In this document: one piece after another, positions 51,043-59,105 of the stretch
Layout: every line of letters begins with the position of its first letter
Numbering within the stretch: position 1 is the first letter of the stretch
Source of the DNA: an uncultured Caldilineaceae bacterium
GTDB taxonomy: Bacteria; Chloroflexota; Anaerolineae; Caldilineales; Caldilineaceae
Assembly: GCA_951812725.1 (NCBI GenBank)
Contig: OX638330.1
Span: 5,001,405 to 5,065,404, forward strand
Direction: 5' to 3'
DNA: 64,000 bases
Program-made: the position numbers and the translations under genes
The notes under the pieces: model-generated
The model's database searches: none
What the model saw: only the letters and a program-made list of their open reading frames with translations
Told to the model about the DNA's origin: nothing

Positions 51043-51375
51043 GCTTCTTTTGAGCTGTAGATTTTCAGACCTTGTGCGGTGAAGTTCTTCTGCTGTGGAG
51101 AATGTCATGCCTTCATAGTATTCGATAAAGAAACAGTCATCCTTTCTGTTCTTGTCTATTATTTCCCTAAGTCTTATTTCCCTTTGTTCGGACGACATGT
51201 CTGGTCCAGGGTACGTGTGCCAAACTCCGCGATAACAAAATGGCACCGCCATTGACTTGTTCTTTATTTGCCCCGCTTTACGCTCCTCTTCATCCCATGA
51301 CTCTCTGTCACCATTTGTGTAAAAGTGAGGGTCTCCATGAACCAGAAAGTGGCAGTCCCTGCAGCGATGTTTCAT
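50953..51375 (-). CDS. CRDC-type small membrane protein, copy 1
   Basis: A 140-residue protein. The N-terminal soluble part has a C-x2-C pair (HRCRDCHFLVHG), then single cysteines in PFCYRGVW and DDCFFIEYYEG, which could bind a metal. A polar helix (AEELHRTRSENLQLKRS) leads to a C-terminal membrane segment (LWGLIIAGIGLVTGAFFQAA). The copy at 53661 differs in the first 105 residues but is identical in the last 34. No known domain is recognised. Confidence 0.65.
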   Translation of the reverse strand: MKHRCRDCHFLVHGDPHFYTNGDRESWDEEERKAGQIKNKSMAVPFCYRGVWHTYPGPDMSSEQREIRLREIIDKNRKDDCFFIEYYEGMTFSTAEELHRTRSENLQLKRSYRYTLWGLIIAGIGLVTGAFFQAANFFFR

Positions 51376-51412
51376 TCCGGTTTCTCCTCTCCCAGCGCCA
51401 TCAGCCCGCCCC

Positions 51413-51709
51413 TCACGCGGCCAGCGTCACCAGCAACGTCGGCGCGTTATCGAGATACCACTGCGTCAGCGATATTTTCGCTTCATCGGGATTGCGAAAT
51501 TCCTCATCATCATAGAGCGGTATGCGGCGCTGACTGTCTTCTAACCAGTAGTAGGCAGTGACGTTGTATTTTCTGTTCAACGCCGGTCCCCTGTCGAGCA
51601 CCTCCATGTACAGTGCGTCCTCGCCGCTACGTGCCCTGACTTTACACCGGCGAATCGTTTTGCCGTCGTCGGTGGAAAATTTCCGCCAGCCAAGCTTAAC
51701 CGTTGCCAT
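51413..51709 (-). CDS. MATV-type small protein, copy 1
   Basis: A 98-residue cytoplasmic-looking protein, predicted mostly beta. It begins MATVKLGWRKFSTDDGKT and has TAYYWLEDSQRRIPLYDDEE at about 50-70 and a C-terminal WYLDNAPTLLVTLAA. It is the most divergent of three paralogues (others at 52924 and 54677). The upstream 40 nt are nearly the same in all three copies. Function unknown. Confidence 0.65.
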   Translation of the reverse strand: MATVKLGWRKFSTDDGKTIRRCKVRARSGEDALYMEVLDRGPALNRKYNVTAYYWLEDSQRRIPLYDDEEFRNPDEAKISLTQWYLDNAPTLLVTLAA

Positions 51710-51901
51710 GTCGTGACTCCCCCTTGCTGAAAACGTCCTTGAAACTGGCACCTGTGTTTGCGTCGCCGAGCACCCCCCAGCCCGCCCGGCCTTGCCCGCA
51801 GGCCTGCCCAGCGCCGCAAGCCGGGTTGACTCGGGTCGGTTTGCACGCGCCTGGAACGCGGTCGGTCTTGTGCAGGTTGGCGGATTTAAGCGCGGACGCG
51901 A

Positions 51902-52300
51902 CTAGCGTTGCGTGGCGTTCGTTCGCCTGGCGGGAACATGCGGGAATGGCTGCCCGCCCGCGGCGATCCTTTCGTCAATCTCGCTTTTGATCTCGGCAAG
52001 ACGGTGGTAGCCGGCAATGCGATAGGTTGGCAGAGGGCCTTCGGTCACTTTCTCGACAATGCCGGATTCAGACAGCAGATGAATGGCACCCTCAACCTGG
52101 TCGGGAAACAAGCGATTGCCCATCCTCCCGGCAATTTTGTCCACCTGCCTGGCAATTTCGTCAAATGACTTCTTCAGTTTGCGGGTTTTTGGATCCGCAG
52201 CGTGAGCCATGGCGGATAAAACATCCGGCGTAGGTACCGTCATCACCTCAAAGAGGCCGGTGTCCTCTATCTCATTGAGTATTAAATTGTGTTCGTCCAT
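51902..52300 (-). CDS. Hypothetical helical protein
   Basis: A 132-residue protein starting MDEHNLILNEIEDTGL, with AAGGAAC about 8 nt upstream of the ATG at 52300. Predicted helices are SFDEIARQVDKIAGRMGN and GAIHLLSESGIVEKV, the latter possibly winged-helix-like (LLSESGIVEKVTEG, TYRIAGY). The C-terminus is HRLAEIKSEIDERIAA. No family is recognised; a small DNA-binding regulator is conceivable. It lies among the shuffled small genes. Confidence 0.55.
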   Translation of the reverse strand: MDEHNLILNEIEDTGLFEVMTVPTPDVLSAMAHAADPKTRKLKKSFDEIARQVDKIAGRMGNRLFPDQVEGAIHLLSESGIVEKVTEGPLPTYRIAGYHRLAEIKSEIDERIAAGGQPFPHVPARRTNATQR

Positions 52301-52387
52301 TCTTCGTTCCTTTTGTTTGCGTGTCCATTTTCCATTAACGACCAGCACCAAGGCAAAGGCAACAGTAAGCGGCGTGCGCGAGCAGAT

Positions 52388-52867
52388 TCACTCACACACA
52401 ACGCCGTCCCCGTCCCCGTCGCGCATATACTGATACGCCCGATGCCCGCGCGGCACCGGTGCGATGCCGTGTCGCTCCGCCTCGGCGCAGGTGATGCGGC
52501 CGTTGCCGTTGTCGTCGTAGCACCCGAGCGGATTGCTGTCGCAGTTGCTGCCCGACCCTGCCGGCGGCGGCACGGGCGTTGCCGTTGCCGGCGGCGGTTG
52601 CGGGGCCGAGCCATGGTCGGTGAACACCATGGCGGTGCTGCTGCAGCCACCCAGCACGCGGCGGGCGGTGTTGGCCTCGGCCTGGTCCATCGAGAGATTG
52701 TACTTGCGCTTCACCTGCACCACCTGGTTCACGTACCAGCACTGGTTCAGCGCCGGCAGCCACTGCGCCAGGTCCTTGTCGACCTTCTGGTGTCTGTTCA
52801 CGCTGGGGCTGGCCAGGGTGAGGTTGAGCAGGTCGCGGGCGAAGGCGTCGTTGTCGCGGTCGTCCAA
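52388..52867 (-). pseudogene. Truncated chimera of HNH nuclease and excalibur domain
   Basis: The frame begins inside an excalibur-like end (AYQYLDDRDND). It then switches directly into the middle of an HNH nuclease like that at 47564 (FARDLLNLTLASPSVNRHQK, KDLAQWLP, VKRKYNLSMD) and ends with a complete excalibur domain (DDNGNGRITCAEAERHG, DGDGDGVVCE). The first part of the nuclease, including the catalytic His segment and signal peptide, is missing. No ribosome site or ATG is evident, and the first codon offered is TTG. It looks like a recombination product. Confidence 0.65.
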
Positions 52868-52923
52868 ATACTGGTAGGCGGGCTTCGGCCCACGGATTGA
52901 GACTAAAAACCCAGCCCCCGCCC

Positions 52924-53217
52924 TCAGCCGGCCAGCGTCGCCAGCAATGTCGGCGCGTTGTCAAAATACCACGCCGTCAGCGCCGTCCTCGCGTCATCGA
53001 GACTGCCGGATGTCCCATAGGGGTAGAGTGGTATGGAGCGCTGGCTGTCTTCCAACCAGTAGTAGGCAGTAACGATGTGTACTCCGCCCGTCAGTTTCCC
53101 CCCGTGCACCTCCATGCACAGCGAGTCCTTGCCGTTCCGGGCCTTGACTTCACAGCGATGAATTTCGTCTCCGCCGGTGGTGGAAACGTTCTGCCAAATA
53201 AGTTCAACCGTTGCCAT
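52924..53217 (-). CDS. MATV-type small protein, copy 2
   Basis: A 97-residue protein, nearly identical to the copy at 54677 (differences are seen at only about three residues, e.g. DSLCMEV versus DALCMEV). It starts MATVELIWQNVSTTGGDE, contains TAYYWLEDSQRSIPLYPYG and ends NAPTLLATLAG. AGGAAGG lies upstream of the ATG. The 3' end abuts an excalibur remnant, and the same junction is repeated at 54677. Confidence 0.65.
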   Translation of the reverse strand: MATVELIWQNVSTTGGDEIHRCEVKARNGKDSLCMEVHGGKLTGGVHIVTAYYWLEDSQRSIPLYPYGTSGSLDDARTALTAWYFDNAPTLLATLAG

Positions 53218-53297
53218 GTCGCAATTCTTCCTTCCTGAAAACGTCCTTGAAACTGCTGCCTGTGTTTGCGTCGACGAGCGCCTTTTCCGCCCAGGGA

Positions 53298-53519
53298 CTA
53301 GGGCCAGGCATCGGGCGGTTTCTTCTGCGCGGTGCCCTTCTTTTTGCGGTAGAAGTGGGTGCGCTCTTGCGGACCCGAGGGCGGCTTCCACCGTCTGGCG
53401 GGGAGTATGTAGATGTATATGATCCACCAGATCGCAAGCGCCAACGGGATTGCGAGGGTAATAATGGCTTGGATGTCGCCCTCGAGGATGAGCTGAGCAA
53501 AACGGACTGTGTACCGCAT
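53298..53519 (-). CDS. RFAQL-type small membrane protein, copy 2
   Basis: A 73-residue single-helix membrane protein (TLAIPLALAIWWIIYIYIL at about 20-38), with the conserved VRFAQLILEGD start and GPQERTHFYRKK tail. AGGAGGG precedes the ATG. It lies between CRDC copy 2 and MATV copy 2 on the minus strand. Confidence 0.65.
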   Translation of the reverse strand: MRYTVRFAQLILEGDIQAIITLAIPLALAIWWIIYIYILPARRWKPPSGPQERTHFYRKKKGTAQKKPPDAWP

Positions 53520-53550
53520 GGGTCCCTCCTGGAATGCTGCCCGCAGGCCT

Positions 53551-53750
53551 GCCCGGCGCGCCTGCTTGCGCTGGCGGCTGCCGCGGCGCGGGACGGCGGC
53601 CCTATGTCTTTCACGCTTAGAATCGCTCTCAGCGCGTCGACCAGGCCGAAAATCGGCCTTTCATCTGAAAAAGAAATTCGCAGCTTGAAAAAAGGCACCA
53701 GTCACAAGGCCAATGCCTGCAATAATCAAACCCCACAGGGTATATCGATA
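53551..53750. repeat. 200-bp repeat identical to 50843-51042
   Basis: Second copy of the island repeat. It contains the hairpins downstream of CRDC copy 2 and the gene's last 30 codons. Confidence 0.85.
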
Positions 53751-54077
53751 ACTCCTCTTGAGCTGTCTGTTTTCGAATTGCAGACGCTGCAAATCTTCAG
53801 CCGCTGGCCATTCCATCCCTTCCTGATGTTCAACGAAAAAGCAGCTTTCCCGTCTATCCTCTAGCATTTTGACCATGAAGGAACCCTTCTCTGCAGCGCC
53901 GATGTTGTGATCGTGAGGCAGCGATGCAGTACTCCAGACCCTTTTGTAGCATCCCCAAGTGGACCCGCTTTGCGGCTCTAAGAGCTCACGTTGTTCCTTG
54001 CTCAAAGTCTTAGGGATTGTCCCAACCATATTCAAATCAGATGCCATGAAATGGCAATCTCTGCAGTTGTGCGTCAT
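53661..54077 (-). CDS. CRDC-type small membrane protein, copy 2
   Basis: A 138-residue paralogue of the protein at 50953. The C-x2-C pair (HNCRDCHFMAS), the single cysteines (WGCYKRVW, ESCFFVEHQEG) and the C-terminal membrane helix are all kept. The first 100 residues otherwise differ strongly while the last 34 are identical, pointing to selection on or conversion of different halves. The ATG at 54077 follows GGGAGGGG; an upstream in-frame start at 54194 is not supported. Confidence 0.65.
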   Translation of the reverse strand: MTHNCRDCHFMASDLNMVGTIPKTLSKEQRELLEPQSGSTWGCYKRVWSTASLPHDHNIGAAEKGSFMVKMLEDRRESCFFVEHQEGMEWPAAEDLQRLQFENRQLKRSYRYTLWGLIIAGIGLVTGAFFQAANFFFR

Positions 54078-54162
54078 TCCGGTTCCGCCCCTCCCAGGGC
54101 CATCAGCCGCGCCCTGTTGGCCGCCCCCATGTGCCGCGGCCAGCCCCATCGATTGGGGACGG

Positions 54163-54539
54163 TCATTTTCCCAGCAACTCGCCCACTGCGTCACGCAGCG
54201 CGTCCGCTAGCCGGTAATACTGTTCGCCTCTCTTCTCGTACTTCCTGTGTTCGACCTCGATCCACTTGAATTCGATCCAGGTCGGTGTCTTGTTATAGCC
54301 GAACGGACACATAACTTGGTCGGTGAGAATGCGATAGCCCGTGTAACCGCCCCTGACCAGGCCTATCCCCTTGCAGAGGGCTGATAAGGACACGATCCGT
54401 CTTCGGCCTCGGCTTCGTATAACGTCGTGAGAAGGGCTTTTTGGATCTCTCTCAGTCCATAGTGTTCGATAATCCGCTTGAATTCCTCGGCCGATGCGGC
54501 ATTTTTTCGGAACAGACTGGGGTTCTCTTGCTCTGTCAT
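54163..54539 (-). pseudogene. Small unknown gene with a -1 frameshift
   Basis: An ATG at 54539 with GAGGAAG 6 nt upstream opens a protein-like frame (MTEQENPSLFRKNAASAEEF, KRIIEHYGLREIQKALL, TLYEAEAEDG) that stops at 54363. A second protein-like frame overlaps and continues to 54163 (GLVRGGYTGYRILTD, PTWIEFKWIEVEHRKYEKRG, YRLADALRDAVGELLGK). A single -1 shift near 54370 joins them into about 125 residues. It may be a decayed gene or a programmed shift. Function unknown. Confidence 0.5.
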
Positions 54540-54581
54540 GTTTTCTTCCTCGGGATTGGGCGGAGCGGGGAACCCCCGTCT

Positions 54582-54638
54582 TCACTCACACACAACGCCG
54601 TCGTTGTCGCGGTCGTTCATGTACTTGTAGGCGGGCTT
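54582..54638 (-). pseudogene. Excalibur-domain remnant
   Basis: Only the last 18 codons of an excalibur domain remain (KPAYKYMNDRDNDGVVCE, then stop). The same short piece, fused into another gene, is seen at 52850-52890. The 60 bp on its upstream side are also shared between the two places. Confidence 0.7.
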
Positions 54639-54676
54639 CGGCCCACGAATTGAGACTAAAAACCCAGCCCCCGCCC

Positions 54677-54970
54677 TCACCCGGCCAGCGTCGCCAGCAA
54701 TGTCGGCGCGTTTTCGAAATACCACGCCGTCAGCGCCGTCCTCGCGTCATCGAGACTGCCGGATGTCCCATAGGGGTAGAGTGGTATCGAACGCTGGCTG
54801 TCTTCCAACCAGTAGTAGGCAGTAACGATGTGTACTCCGCCCGTCAGTTTCCCCCCGTGCACCTCCATGCACAACGCGTCCTTGCCGTTCCGGGCCTTTA
54901 CTTCACAGCGATGAATTTCGTCTCCGCCGGTGGTGGAAACTTTCTGCCAAATAAGTTCAACCGTTGCCAT
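54677..54970 (-). CDS. MATV-type small protein, copy 3
   Basis: A 97-residue protein almost identical to copy 2, starting MATVELIWQKVSTTGGDE and ending FENAPTLLATLAG. The 5' leader (about 60 nt containing AAAACGTCCTTGAAACTG on the plus strand) is shared with copies 1 and 2. Function unknown. Small size, copy number and proximity to nuclease fragments would fit an immunity-type protein, but this is only an inference. Confidence 0.65.
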   Translation of the reverse strand: MATVELIWQKVSTTGGDEIHRCEVKARNGKDALCMEVHGGKLTGGVHIVTAYYWLEDSQRSIPLYPYGTSGSLDDARTALTAWYFENAPTLLATLAG

Positions 54971-55050
54971 GTCGCAGTTTTTCCTTGCTGAAAACGTCCT
55001 TGAAACTGCTGCCTGTGTTTGCGTCGACGAGCGCCTTTTCCGCCTGGGCG

Positions 55051-55272
55051 CTAGGGCCCGGCATCGGGCGGTTTCTTCTGCGCCGTGACTTTCTTTTTCC
55101 GGTAGAAGTGGGTGCGCTCTTGCGGACCTGAGGGCTGCTTCCACCGTCTGTCGGGGAGTATGTAGATGTGTATGAACAACCAGATCACAACCGCTAGCGC
55201 GATTGAGACGATAATAATGGCTTCGATGTTACCCTCGAGGATTAACTGAGCAAAGCGGACTGCGCTCCGCAT
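55051..55272 (-). CDS. RFAQL-type small membrane protein, copy 3
   Basis: A 73-residue single-helix membrane protein, more divergent in the helix (IIVSIALAVVIWLFIHIYIL) but with the same VRFAQLILEG start and GPQERTHFYRKK tail. The ATG at 55272 follows AGGAGGG. It is the first gene of the island on the minus strand. The stretch 55273-55549 upstream shows no gene I can support. Confidence 0.65.
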   Translation of the reverse strand: MRSAVRFAQLILEGNIEAIIIVSIALAVVIWLFIHIYILPDRRWKQPSGPQERTHFYRKKKVTAQKKPPDAGP

Positions 55273-55549
55273 GGGTCCCTCCTGTGACCTGTTCGTCTCG
55301 CGGCGTCCGGGGGGCGGCGGCGGTAAGAAGCTGTCCCCGATTTGGGGATGCACACATCATCCTGGAGACATCCCAGAGCTTTGGGCCGATGCTGTCTGAA
55401 CGGTTTTTCGCCGGTTGCCAACCACCAGAACCGCTGCATCGCGCAAGGAGCCGCCGGGCATAAAGGTGGCCCGCCGCGAGATGCATTAATCGTCATGCCA
55501 GACCCGGTAGGCGCTCATTCAGCGAGTCATCTCTGCCCTGACTTTACGA

Positions 55550-55585
55550 TTGACAGTATAGCGTATATGGTATACAAGATACGCT
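55550..55585 (+). promoter_or_regulatory. IclR-type operator overlapping promoter
   Basis: TTGACA (55550-55555) and TATACA (55571-55576, 15-nt spacer) are overlapped by nested inverted repeats: AGCGTAT (55560-55566) with ATACGCT (55579-55585), and GTATA/TATAC inside. It is 35 nt upstream of the IclR start, so autoregulation is likely. Confidence 0.55.
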
Positions 55586-55619
55586 GCATGTGCGAATTAC
55601 GCAACACCCAAGGAGTGAT

Positions 55620-56402
55620 ATGCAACGGAAACGAGGGCAGCAGCTGGTACAATCGCTGGAGCGGGGGCTGACGGCGCTGGAGATGGCGCTGGACGGCCAC
55701 GTGCGTCCGTCACATGTGGCGGACGCGCTCGGAATCGACCGCAGCACGGCCTATCGTCTGCTGTATACGCTGATGGCGAAGGGCTATCTGCTGCAGGATG
55801 AACGCACGCGCGAGTTCACCTCCAACCCGACCAAATTTTTCCAACTCTACGGCAAGGTGGCGACGCTGCTGGACTGGCCTGACGTTGCGGGGGATTTCCT
55901 GACGAAGCTGCGGGACGAGAGCGGTGAGACGGCCAATCTGGGCGTGCGGCAGGCCAATAACGTGATCTATATCGCCCACAAGCCGGGGCAGGCCGCGCTG
56001 AGCGTGAATTTCGCCCTGGGCACGAGCCGACCGCTGCACTGTTCGGCGCTGGGCAAGGCGCTGCTGGCCGCCCAGCCGGATGCGGTCACCGCGGAATGGG
56101 TCGCGAGCGCGCCCCTGGCATCCTACACGGCCAAGACGATAACCGAGCCTTCCATCCTCAAGCGTCATTTGGGAACCGTGCGCACCGACGGCTATGCGGT
56201 CGACGATGAAGAGACCTTTGCCGGTGTGCGCTGCATCGCGGCGCCGATCCATGATCATCGCCAGCAGGTGATCGCGGCCCTGGGCATCTCCGGACCGACC
56301 ACACGCATCACGCAGGAGCAGCTGCCCCATTTCGCCGAGACGGTGATGCAGGTTGCCGCGCAGCTGTCTGCTGAACTGGGCGCGCCGGTTCCTGACCTCT
56401 GA
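55620..56402 (+). CDS. IclR family transcriptional regulator
   Basis: A 260-residue regulator. The N-terminal winged helix (QSLERGLTALEMALDG, then PSHVADALGIDRSTAYRLL, about residues 9-48) is followed by the IclR effector domain (VIYIAHKPGQ, LHCSALGKALLA, GYAVDDEETFAGVRCIAAPI, ALGISGP). The start at 55620 has AAGGAG 6 nt upstream; the in-frame ATG at 55590 is less suitable. It probably controls the adjacent importer 5 operon in response to a sugar acid or breakdown product. A palindromic operator lies just upstream. Confidence 0.9.
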   Translation: MQRKRGQQLVQSLERGLTALEMALDGHVRPSHVADALGIDRSTAYRLLYTLMAKGYLLQDERTREFTSNPTKFFQLYGKVATLLDWPDVAGDFLTKLRDESGETANLGVRQANNVIYIAHKPGQAALSVNFALGTSRPLHCSALGKALLAAQPDAVTAEWVASAPLASYTAKTITEPSILKRHLGTVRTDGYAVDDEETFAGVRCIAAPIHDHRQQVIAALGISGPTTRITQEQLPHFAETVMQVAAQLSAELGAPVPDL

Positions 56403-56683
56403 TTCATATAAGCCTCGCAGCGCAGGTCTAACAATAGGAGCATAGCTGTCCTTGCAGCGGTCCACATCCGCCGGCGAAACTTCGATTGCGCCAATCGCGG
56501 CGCCCACCCCGTACGGCTTCTCGTAAATCTGGCCCTTGAGGTCGAGCGCGTCTCCCCCTCCTTAGAGGGCGAACGCGATTCCCCACATTCCCAGTCGACA
56601 CAAAAGCAGCATCCGCGAAATCTTACGCCCCCGTCCACGCTGCGTCAGGTTTCGCCGCCAGGACGTTGACATTTTTTTCGCGA

Positions 56684-56712
56684 TTGTTGACATGATACCC
56701 CAATGCTATAAT
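56684..56712 (+). promoter_or_regulatory. Promoter for importer 5 operon
   Basis: TTGTTG (56684-56689), a 17-nt spacer and a perfect TATAAT (56707-56712) lie about 90 nt before the binding-protein start. An overlapping TTGACA is only 14 nt from the same -10. No clear IclR palindrome is seen here. The rest of 56403-56803 holds no gene. Confidence 0.55.
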
Positions 56713-56803
56713 GGCCCCACGCGAAACAAAGAAATTTAATTTTATTGACATCACACAGCCGAGCTTGCCTGGTCATCAACCACTCACGAGGAGGAAAGGA
56801 ACG

Positions 56804-58096
56804 ATGAAACGCTTTTGCCTGGTTCTACTCATCATTGTGTCATTGACCTTGGCCGCCTGTCAGCCGGTCGCAACCGAGTCGGCGGCAGATATGTCGATGG
56901 AGGCCGCCGATCCGAGCGGCACGGTAGAGGTATTCTCCTGGTGGAGCGGTGGCGGCGAGTTGGCCGGCCTCGACGCTATCATCGAGGTCTTCAACGCACG
57001 CTATCCCGATGTCGAGTTCGACAATGCGGCAATCGGCGGGGGCGACGGCGTCAACATGAGGACGGTGTTGGAGACGCGCATGTTGGGCGGCGAGCCGCCG
57101 GACTCGTTCCAGGTCTGGGCCGGCGTGGGCGTCGTCGAGGATCATGTCGTGCCGGGCAGAATGGAGGGTTTGGATTTCCTCTTTTCGGAAGAGGGGCTAT
57201 ATGACGTGTTCCCGCAGTCGGTGATCGACAACGTCTCCTACGAAGGGACGCCCTATGTCGTGCCCGTGAACATCCATCGCCAGAACATCATGTGGTATCG
57301 GGTCGACAGGTTTGAGGCCGCCGGCATCACCGAGCCGCCCACAAACTGGGACGAGTTCTTCGTTGTGGCGGAACAGTTGAAGGAGGCCGGTATCCCGGCC
57401 ATCGGCGGGGCGTCTCTGGGGGCGTTGGCCTTCCACACCTACAACTACTTCCTCAACAGCGTGACCGACGGCGAGACCTATCTCGGCCTGTTCGACGGTT
57501 CGGTCGGTTGGGATACGCCCGAAGTCGCGGAGGCGCTGGAGCTTCACATGCGGGCGATGGAGTACGCCTCCGGCGACTGGCTGGAGGTCGGCTGGGGCGA
57601 CCAGGTGGAGCGCTTTGCCGCCGACTACGACGAGACCCCGGCGATTATTCTGATGGGCGACTGGTTCTGGGGCTTCATCAAGTCGGAAGGGATCGAAGAG
57701 TTGGTCGGATGGGCCGACATCCCGAATCATCAGGACAAATATGTCTGGGTGGCCGACTCCTTCGGTTTGCCCAAGAATGCGCCCAACCGCGACAACGCCA
57801 TCGCCTGGCTGAAGGTCGTGGCTTCGAAGGATGGACAGGACGCCTTCAATCCCCTCAAAGGCTCGATTCCGGTGCGCACGGACGGCGACGTGGGCCTCTA
57901 CGACGAGTATTTACGCGAGTCGATGGACGCCTGGCAGACGCATGAGCTGCTGCCGTTCATTGGCGGCCTTGTGCGGCAGAGCTTTGTGACCGACCTCGGC
58001 AACATTGTGAACAACATGCTGACCGGGCACGGTGACGTTGCCCGCGCGCAGGAGGAGTTGATTCAGGCCGCCAAAGACTCCGGCATTGGCGAGTAA
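56804..58096 (+). CDS. ABC sugar transporter substrate-binding lipoprotein (importer 5)
   Basis: A 430-residue family 1 solute-binding protein. The Sec lipoprotein signal is MKRFCLVLLIIVSLTLAAC. The mature domain has VEVFSWWSGGGELAGL, a glucose/maltose-type opening, then DSFQVWAGVG and IMWYRVDRFEAAGI, and GDWFWGFIKSEG. The start at 56804 follows GAGGAAAGG; the in-frame extension to 56711 is not a signal peptide. It is preceded by an IclR regulator and followed by a hairpin and two permease genes. Confidence 0.92.
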   Translation: MKRFCLVLLIIVSLTLAACQPVATESAADMSMEAADPSGTVEVFSWWSGGGELAGLDAIIEVFNARYPDVEFDNAAIGGGDGVNMRTVLETRMLGGEPPDSFQVWAGVGVVEDHVVPGRMEGLDFLFSEEGLYDVFPQSVIDNVSYEGTPYVVPVNIHRQNIMWYRVDRFEAAGITEPPTNWDEFFVVAEQLKEAGIPAIGGASLGALAFHTYNYFLNSVTDGETYLGLFDGSVGWDTPEVAEALELHMRAMEYASGDWLEVGWGDQVERFAADYDETPAIILMGDWFWGFIKSEGIEELVGWADIPNHQDKYVWVADSFGLPKNAPNRDNAIAWLKVVASKDGQDAFNPLKGSIPVRTDGDVGLYDEYLRESMDAWQTHELLPFIGGLVRQSFVTDLGNIVNNMLTGHGDVARAQEELIQAAKDSGIGE

Positions 58097-58115
58097 CTGA
58101 TTCGCAGGCTTCGCA

Positions 58116-58152
58116 CGGAAAGCGGATAGAATTGGCGTCTATCCGCTTTCCG
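58116..58152 (+). promoter_or_regulatory. Intercistronic hairpin between binding protein and permease
   Basis: A 15-bp perfect stem (CGGAAAGCGGATAGA at 58116-58130, TCTATCCGCTTTCCG at 58138-58152) with a 7-nt loop and no T-tract. It lies 20 nt after the binding-protein stop. Confidence 0.7.
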
Positions 58153-58181
58153 CCCTCCCATTAAAGCACCTGAATCAGGCC

Positions 58182-59105
58182 ATGTATTCCGAACTTTCCG
58201 CAAAGGCAAAGTCGCTTCCGGCGCTGCTGCCAAAGTGGCTCTCCGACGACCGTAAGGTCGCGATCCTGATGTTGGCCCCGTCCATCATCGCGGTGGCCGT
58301 GTTCATCTACATCTTCATGGGCTGGACGGTGTACATCTCGGTCTCAAATTGGGACCGTCCAACGCTCGATCTCTCCTTTGCCGGTCTGAAGAACTGGCAG
58401 CGTATGGTCAACGATCCCCGCTTCCACATCGACCTGCGCAACCTCGTCCTCTTTGCGGTCGGCTACATGTCGCAATGCATCGTCATCGGCTTTCTGCTCG
58501 CCGCGCTTCTCAATGAGCGGATCAGGGGCGAAGCGTTTTTTCGCACCGTCTTTTTGATGCCGTTCGCCGTCTCGGCGGTGGTCAGCGGGACGGCTTGGCG
58601 CTGGCTGCAGGTGCCGTCGGCGGGGATCAATCTGCTGATTGCCGATCTGGGGTTCGAGAACTTCCGGCCCCTCTGGTACATGCACCCCCAACTGGGCATG
58701 CTGGCGATCACGATTATGGGCGCGTGGCAGTTTTCCGGCTTCGTCATGGCCCTGTACCTCGCCGGTCTGCGGGCGATTCCCGACGAGTTGCGGGAGGCGG
58801 CGGTCATCGACGGCGCCGGCACAATTGCGCTTTATCGTCATGTATACATCCCCATGCTGCGGCCGGTCACCTATACCGTGATTGTGCTGACCGGCGCCGG
58901 CTCCATCGGCAACTTCGAGATTCCCAGCATCATCGGCACGGGCCCCGGTTTTGCGACCGATACGCTCGGTTTTTATATGTTCGAGCAGACTTTTCGCTCC
59001 AGCCGCTACGGCCTGGGCGCCGCGGTCGCCACCTTCATGCTCTTCTTGTCCATCCCGGTTGTCCTGCCCTATCTGCTCAGCGTTCTGCGTGAGGAAAGAG
59101 AATGA
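58182..59105 (+). CDS. ABC sugar transporter permease, MalF type (importer 5)
   Basis: A 307-residue permease with helices beginning VAILMLAPSIIAVAVFIYIF. The docking loop is LREAAVIDGAGTIALYRHVYIP (about residues 205-226). The periplasmic opening YISVSNWDRPTLD and FEIPSIIGTGPGFAT are also family-like. It overlaps the next gene by an ATGA, so the two permeases are translationally coupled. No ATPase gene is nearby. Confidence 0.92.
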   Translation: MYSELSAKAKSLPALLPKWLSDDRKVAILMLAPSIIAVAVFIYIFMGWTVYISVSNWDRPTLDLSFAGLKNWQRMVNDPRFHIDLRNLVLFAVGYMSQCIVIGFLLAALLNERIRGEAFFRTVFLMPFAVSAVVSGTAWRWLQVPSAGINLLIADLGFENFRPLWYMHPQLGMLAITIMGAWQFSGFVMALYLAGLRAIPDELREAAVIDGAGTIALYRHVYIPMLRPVTYTVIVLTGAGSIGNFEIPSIIGTGPGFATDTLGFYMFEQTFRSSRYGLGAAVATFMLFLSIPVVLPYLLSVLREERE

